Shown: positions 12,454-16,167 of the stretch, one piece after another
Position numbering within the stretch: position 1 is the stretch's first letter
Layout of the letters: each line of letters opens with the position of its first letter
NCBI GenBank assembly: GCA_934409175.1
Contig: CAKRVX010000045.1
Coordinates: 1-16,167, forward strand
From: an uncultured Blautia sp.
GTDB taxonomy: Bacteria > Bacillota > Clostridia > Lachnospirales > Lachnospiraceae
Direction of reading: 5' to 3'
Length of the DNA stretch: 16,167 nucleotides
Notes under the pieces: generated by a model
What the model was told of the DNA's origin: nothing
What the model saw: only the letters and a program-made list of their open reading frames with translations
Database searches by the model: none
Made by a program: the position numbers and the translations under genes

Positions 12454-14274
12454 ATGGCAAAAGAACAGATTGCAGTTGCAGAACTGATCTTAAATATGAT
12501 TCTTGGTAAAACAGGAACTACACGGGTTGACTATTTTCCCCAGAAACCGGACTTTCCCTTTGACATTCCCTATGAACAGTCCTTCCAACGGGTAACTCCG
12601 GAAAGCCAGGGTATTTCCTCAGAGTTTCTTGCTGCACTTCTCAGAGAACTGAACTCCTCAAAAGATACAGAAATGCATCATTTTATGGCGCTGCGTCATG
12701 GGAAAATAATCTGTGAATGTAACTTTGCACCATATTATAAGGGGCTCTGGCATATCACTCATTCCATGTGCAAAAGTATTACAGGCATGGCAATCGGTAT
12801 GCTGATAGAGGAAGGAAAATTGAATCTCGATGAAAATATTTATGACATTTTCTCAGATCAGGTTAATGCATTTTCCAAGATTTTCAGGCCAGCAGTTACA
12901 GTGGAACATCTGCTTACCATGACCAGCGGTGTTACCTTTAATGAATCCGGTATCGTATCTGGAAATGACTGGCTTGGAAGTTATCTCAATTCTCCTGTAA
13001 ATGGAAAACCAGGAACGGAATTTCAATATAACAGTCTGAATACCTATGTCCTTTCAGCTATCGTAACCAAACGTACCGGTGAAACACTGACTGATTATCT
13101 GAAGCCACGGCTTTTTGAACCTCTTGGCATTACAAAATATTACTGGGAAACCTGTCCGAAAGGAATTACCAAAGGAGGATGGGGTTTATTTCTCTGTACC
13201 GAAGATATGGCGAAACTCGGACAGCTGTATTTACAGAAGGGAAAATGGAATGGTGTTCAGATCGTATCCGAATATTGGATTGAAGTATCCACTGCCAGAC
13301 ATTTGAAAACCCCAAACGACACTTATGGATATGGTTATCAGCTTTGGATGGAACAGCGCCCTGGCAGCTTTGAATATAATGGAATGCTTGGACAGAATGT
13401 GATCATCTATCCGGATATGGATATGGTACTTGTGACAAATGCGGGAAATAAAGAGTTGTTTCAGGATTGTATCATGCTGAATATCATCCGTAAATATTTC
13501 CCTTTGAATTATCATCCTGCTGAAATTTTGCCTGAAAACCCATTGTCTTTTGGACTTTTGAAACGTCTTTGCGGAGAGCTGGAACAGGGGCAAAATTCTC
13601 CTGTCAGGCATAAAGCATATGACCGGTTTCCGGCAGCACATAAAGGATGGAAAAAACGTGCCTTTTACTCTGCTTCTTCTGAATTCAACAGCTTCAAACA
13701 TTTCTTAAACGGAAAGTTTTACACTTTGGAACAGCAGCATATCGGAATTGCTCCACTATTTTTACAGGTATTTCACAACAATATGACAGATGGAATCAAG
13801 CTGGTTTCTTTTGCATATGAAAAAGGGAATTTTTATGTTATTTTTTCAGAAGGCGAACAGATACACAGACTTTTGACTGGCTTTGGACAGGCTGCTGATG
13901 GCTGCGTTTCCCTGCATGGGGAAAATTATCTTGTCCGTACACTTGGTGAGTTCACAAGGGATGAAAATTATGATCCTGTATTAAAGCTGGAAATTACATT
14001 TATTGAAGAATGTGTAAAAAGAAAAGCGTCTATCTTTTTTCATGGAAATACTGAAATTGAAATCAGATGGAATGAAACACCGGGAAAAAAAATGATCCTG
14101 GAGGGACTTGAATCCATCACTGAAGAGTTATCCAAAAAATTTATTTACAGTTCTCTTCTGGGAGATAATAATATTACTATGGATATCGTTCACAGATTGA
14201 TGGAACAGACAATAGAGCCTGTTGTACGGGGACATCTGAATGAAGAGAAAATTTCGGTAGTTTCTGAGAATTAG
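12454..14274 (+). CDS. Cytoplasmic serine hydrolase, beta-lactamase (class C) fold, with long C-terminal domain
   Basis: A 606-residue protein. Its first ~350 residues are the beta-lactamase/esterase fold: HSMCKSITG gives S104-x-x-K107, the acylating serine and its lysine; EHLLTMTSGV and QYNSLNTYVLS (Y192) follow. In most relatives the second motif is Y-S-N or Y-A-N; here it reads Y-N-S. The third, usually H/K-x-G, is replaced near GMLGQNV. No signal peptide occurs, so it is intracellular and unlikely to be an antibiotic-resistance enzyme; an esterase, peptidase or amidase role is more probable. The last ~250 residues are a separate soluble domain I cannot name. AGGAGGTG lies 5 nt before ATG 12454. 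It has its own promoter and terminator. Confidence 0.88.
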   Translation: MAKEQIAVAELILNMILGKTGTTRVDYFPQKPDFPFDIPYEQSFQRVTPESQGISSEFLAALLRELNSSKDTEMHHFMALRHGKIICECNFAPYYKGLWHITHSMCKSITGMAIGMLIEEGKLNLDENIYDIFSDQVNAFSKIFRPAVTVEHLLTMTSGVTFNESGIVSGNDWLGSYLNSPVNGKPGTEFQYNSLNTYVLSAIVTKRTGETLTDYLKPRLFEPLGITKYYWETCPKGITKGGWGLFLCTEDMAKLGQLYLQKGKWNGVQIVSEYWIEVSTARHLKTPNDTYGYGYQLWMEQRPGSFEYNGMLGQNVIIYPDMDMVLVTNAGNKELFQDCIMLNIIRKYFPLNYHPAEILPENPLSFGLLKRLCGELEQGQNSPVRHKAYDRFPAAHKGWKKRAFYSASSEFNSFKHFLNGKFYTLEQQHIGIAPLFLQVFHNNMTDGIKLVSFAYEKGNFYVIFSEGEQIHRLLTGFGQAADGCVSLHGENYLVRTLGEFTRDENYDPVLKLEITFIEECVKRKASIFFHGNTEIEIRWNETPGKKMILEGLESITEELSKKFIYSSLLGDNNITMDIVHRLMEQTIEPVVRGHLNEEKISVVSEN

Positions 14275-14328
14275 TTTTTAACCAAACCAGGAAAATGGTA
14301 AAGTGGATTGCTAATATCTGATTAAATA

Positions 14329-14391
14329 AATATGCATTTTCCTTCCGGATTTAATGTACGTAATTCAATGGTTGGAAAATGCATATTTTTT
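14329..14391. terminator. Shared bidirectional terminator between the serine hydrolase and eno
   Basis: AATATGCATTTTCC (14329-14342) and GGAAAATGCATATT (14374-14387) form a perfect 14-bp stem with a 31-nt loop. TTTTTTATTTT follows on the plus strand and TATTTATTT on the minus strand, serving the two convergent genes. The long loop is unusual for a plain terminator. Confidence 0.75.
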
Positions 14392-14432
14392 ATTTTATAA
14401 CTTTTTCATTTTTTAATTATGTATCTGAAAAA

Positions 14433-15881
<1,449 letters not shown>

Positions 15882-15910
15882 GGATGGAGTCTGAATGATA
15901 TATTCACGCG

Positions 15911-15968
15911 AGAGTTATGCATTTCTAACTCTGACAGTTAGTATATTCTAACTTAAGGCGTTTTGCAA
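15911..15968 (-). promoter_or_regulatory. Promoter for eno overlaid by inverted-repeat operators
   Basis: On the minus strand TTGCAA (15968-15963), a 17-nt spacer and TATACT (15945-15940) form a good promoter with a start near 15933. AGTTAG (15936-15941) and CTAACT (15948-15953) form a dyad covering the -10. AGAGTTA (15911-15917) and TAACTCT (15926-15932) form a second dyad just downstream. The layout suits a repressor binding two adjacent sites. Confidence 0.6.
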
Positions 15969-16001
15969 GAGGTTTCTGCAGTATGTATTGAGAAAGTATG
16001 T

Positions 16002-16041
16002 CAAAAAAACGACCTGACTATAAGAAATATAATCAGGTCGT
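16002..16041 (-). terminator. Intrinsic terminator of the right-edge gene
   Basis: ACGACCTGA (16009-16017) and TCAGGTCGT (16033-16041) pair over 9 bp; the minus-strand transcript continues TTTTTTTG. It lies 26 nt past the stop of the partial gene at 16067. Confidence 0.88.
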
Positions 16042-16066
16042 TGGTATTGATAAAAATTAGAGGGGA

Positions 16067-16167
16067 TTATTTATGAGGGCATTTTACATAAGTTTGCGTT
16101 GCATAATATTTTGCATTTGCTAAATAACCACATTTTTTACATATTTGACATGTATAGACAGTTACTG
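16067..16167 (-). CDS. C-terminal fragment of a cysteine-rich (zinc-ribbon-like) protein
   Basis: Only the last 32 residues lie in the window; the frame enters at the right edge and ends in TAA at 16069-16067. It carries CQICKKCGYLANA and, 15 residues on, KCPHK, a Cys-rich pattern (C-x2-C-x2-C ... C-x-H) typical of small zinc-binding modules. A well-formed terminator follows directly, which supports it as a real gene end. The full protein and its role cannot be judged. Confidence 0.55.
   Translation of the reverse strand, partial: VTVYTCQICKKCGYLANAKYYATQTYVKCPHK

Overview
The window looks like chromosomal DNA from an anaerobic, gut-type Firmicute, most likely Clostridia of the Lachnospiraceae kind. 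That is an inference from moderate-to-low G+C, strong AGGAGG ribosome sites, compact T-tailed terminators and the protein set (serpin, GH25 lysozyme, GH113-like glycosidase, clostridial citrate synthase, MatC-type carrier). No rRNA, tRNA, CRISPR array or transposase was found.

Layout. (1) 1-1363, minus strand: a NUDIX hydrolase and a GH113-like glycoside hydrolase that runs off the left edge, forming a two-gene operon behind a consensus-like promoter flanked by two AAGTT/AACTT palindromes. (2) 1400-2950: a degraded-looking block. It holds a 57-codon frame whose only well-placed start is ATC, a 63-bp concentric dyad, a nucleotidyltransferase lacking a usable start codon, an 89-nt pair of abutting hairpins exactly where that start should be, and a 27-codon ORF with a perfect ribosome site. 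(3) 2955-5052: a secreted serpin with a Met-Ser reactive bond like human alpha-1-antitrypsin, and a remnant peptidoglycan-binding protein. (4) 5053-7502: a two-gene operon of a beta-propeller lactonase and a MatC/SLC13-type carboxylate carrier. (5) 7519-10029: a phage-lysin-like GH25 protein with a second catalytic domain, a secreted coiled-coil protein, and the stump of a small membrane-protein gene. (6) 10091-14391: acyl-CoA thioesterase divergent from citrate synthase (which has an attenuator-like leader), then a cytoplasmic serine hydrolase of the beta-lactamase fold. (7) 14433-16167: enolase with a long leader and a promoter overlaid by inverted-repeat half-sites, then the 3' end of a cysteine-rich gene cut by the right edge.

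Housekeeping genes (eno, citrate synthase, thioesterase) sit beside accessory cell-surface and lytic functions. Nearly every transcription unit ends in a recognisable intrinsic terminator, so the operon limits are well supported. The most unusual signals are the 89-nt twin hairpin with strand-specific G-U pairs that separates two gene fragments, the alpha-1-antitrypsin-like serpin, and the clustered palindromes upstream of NUDIX, the 57-codon frame and eno.
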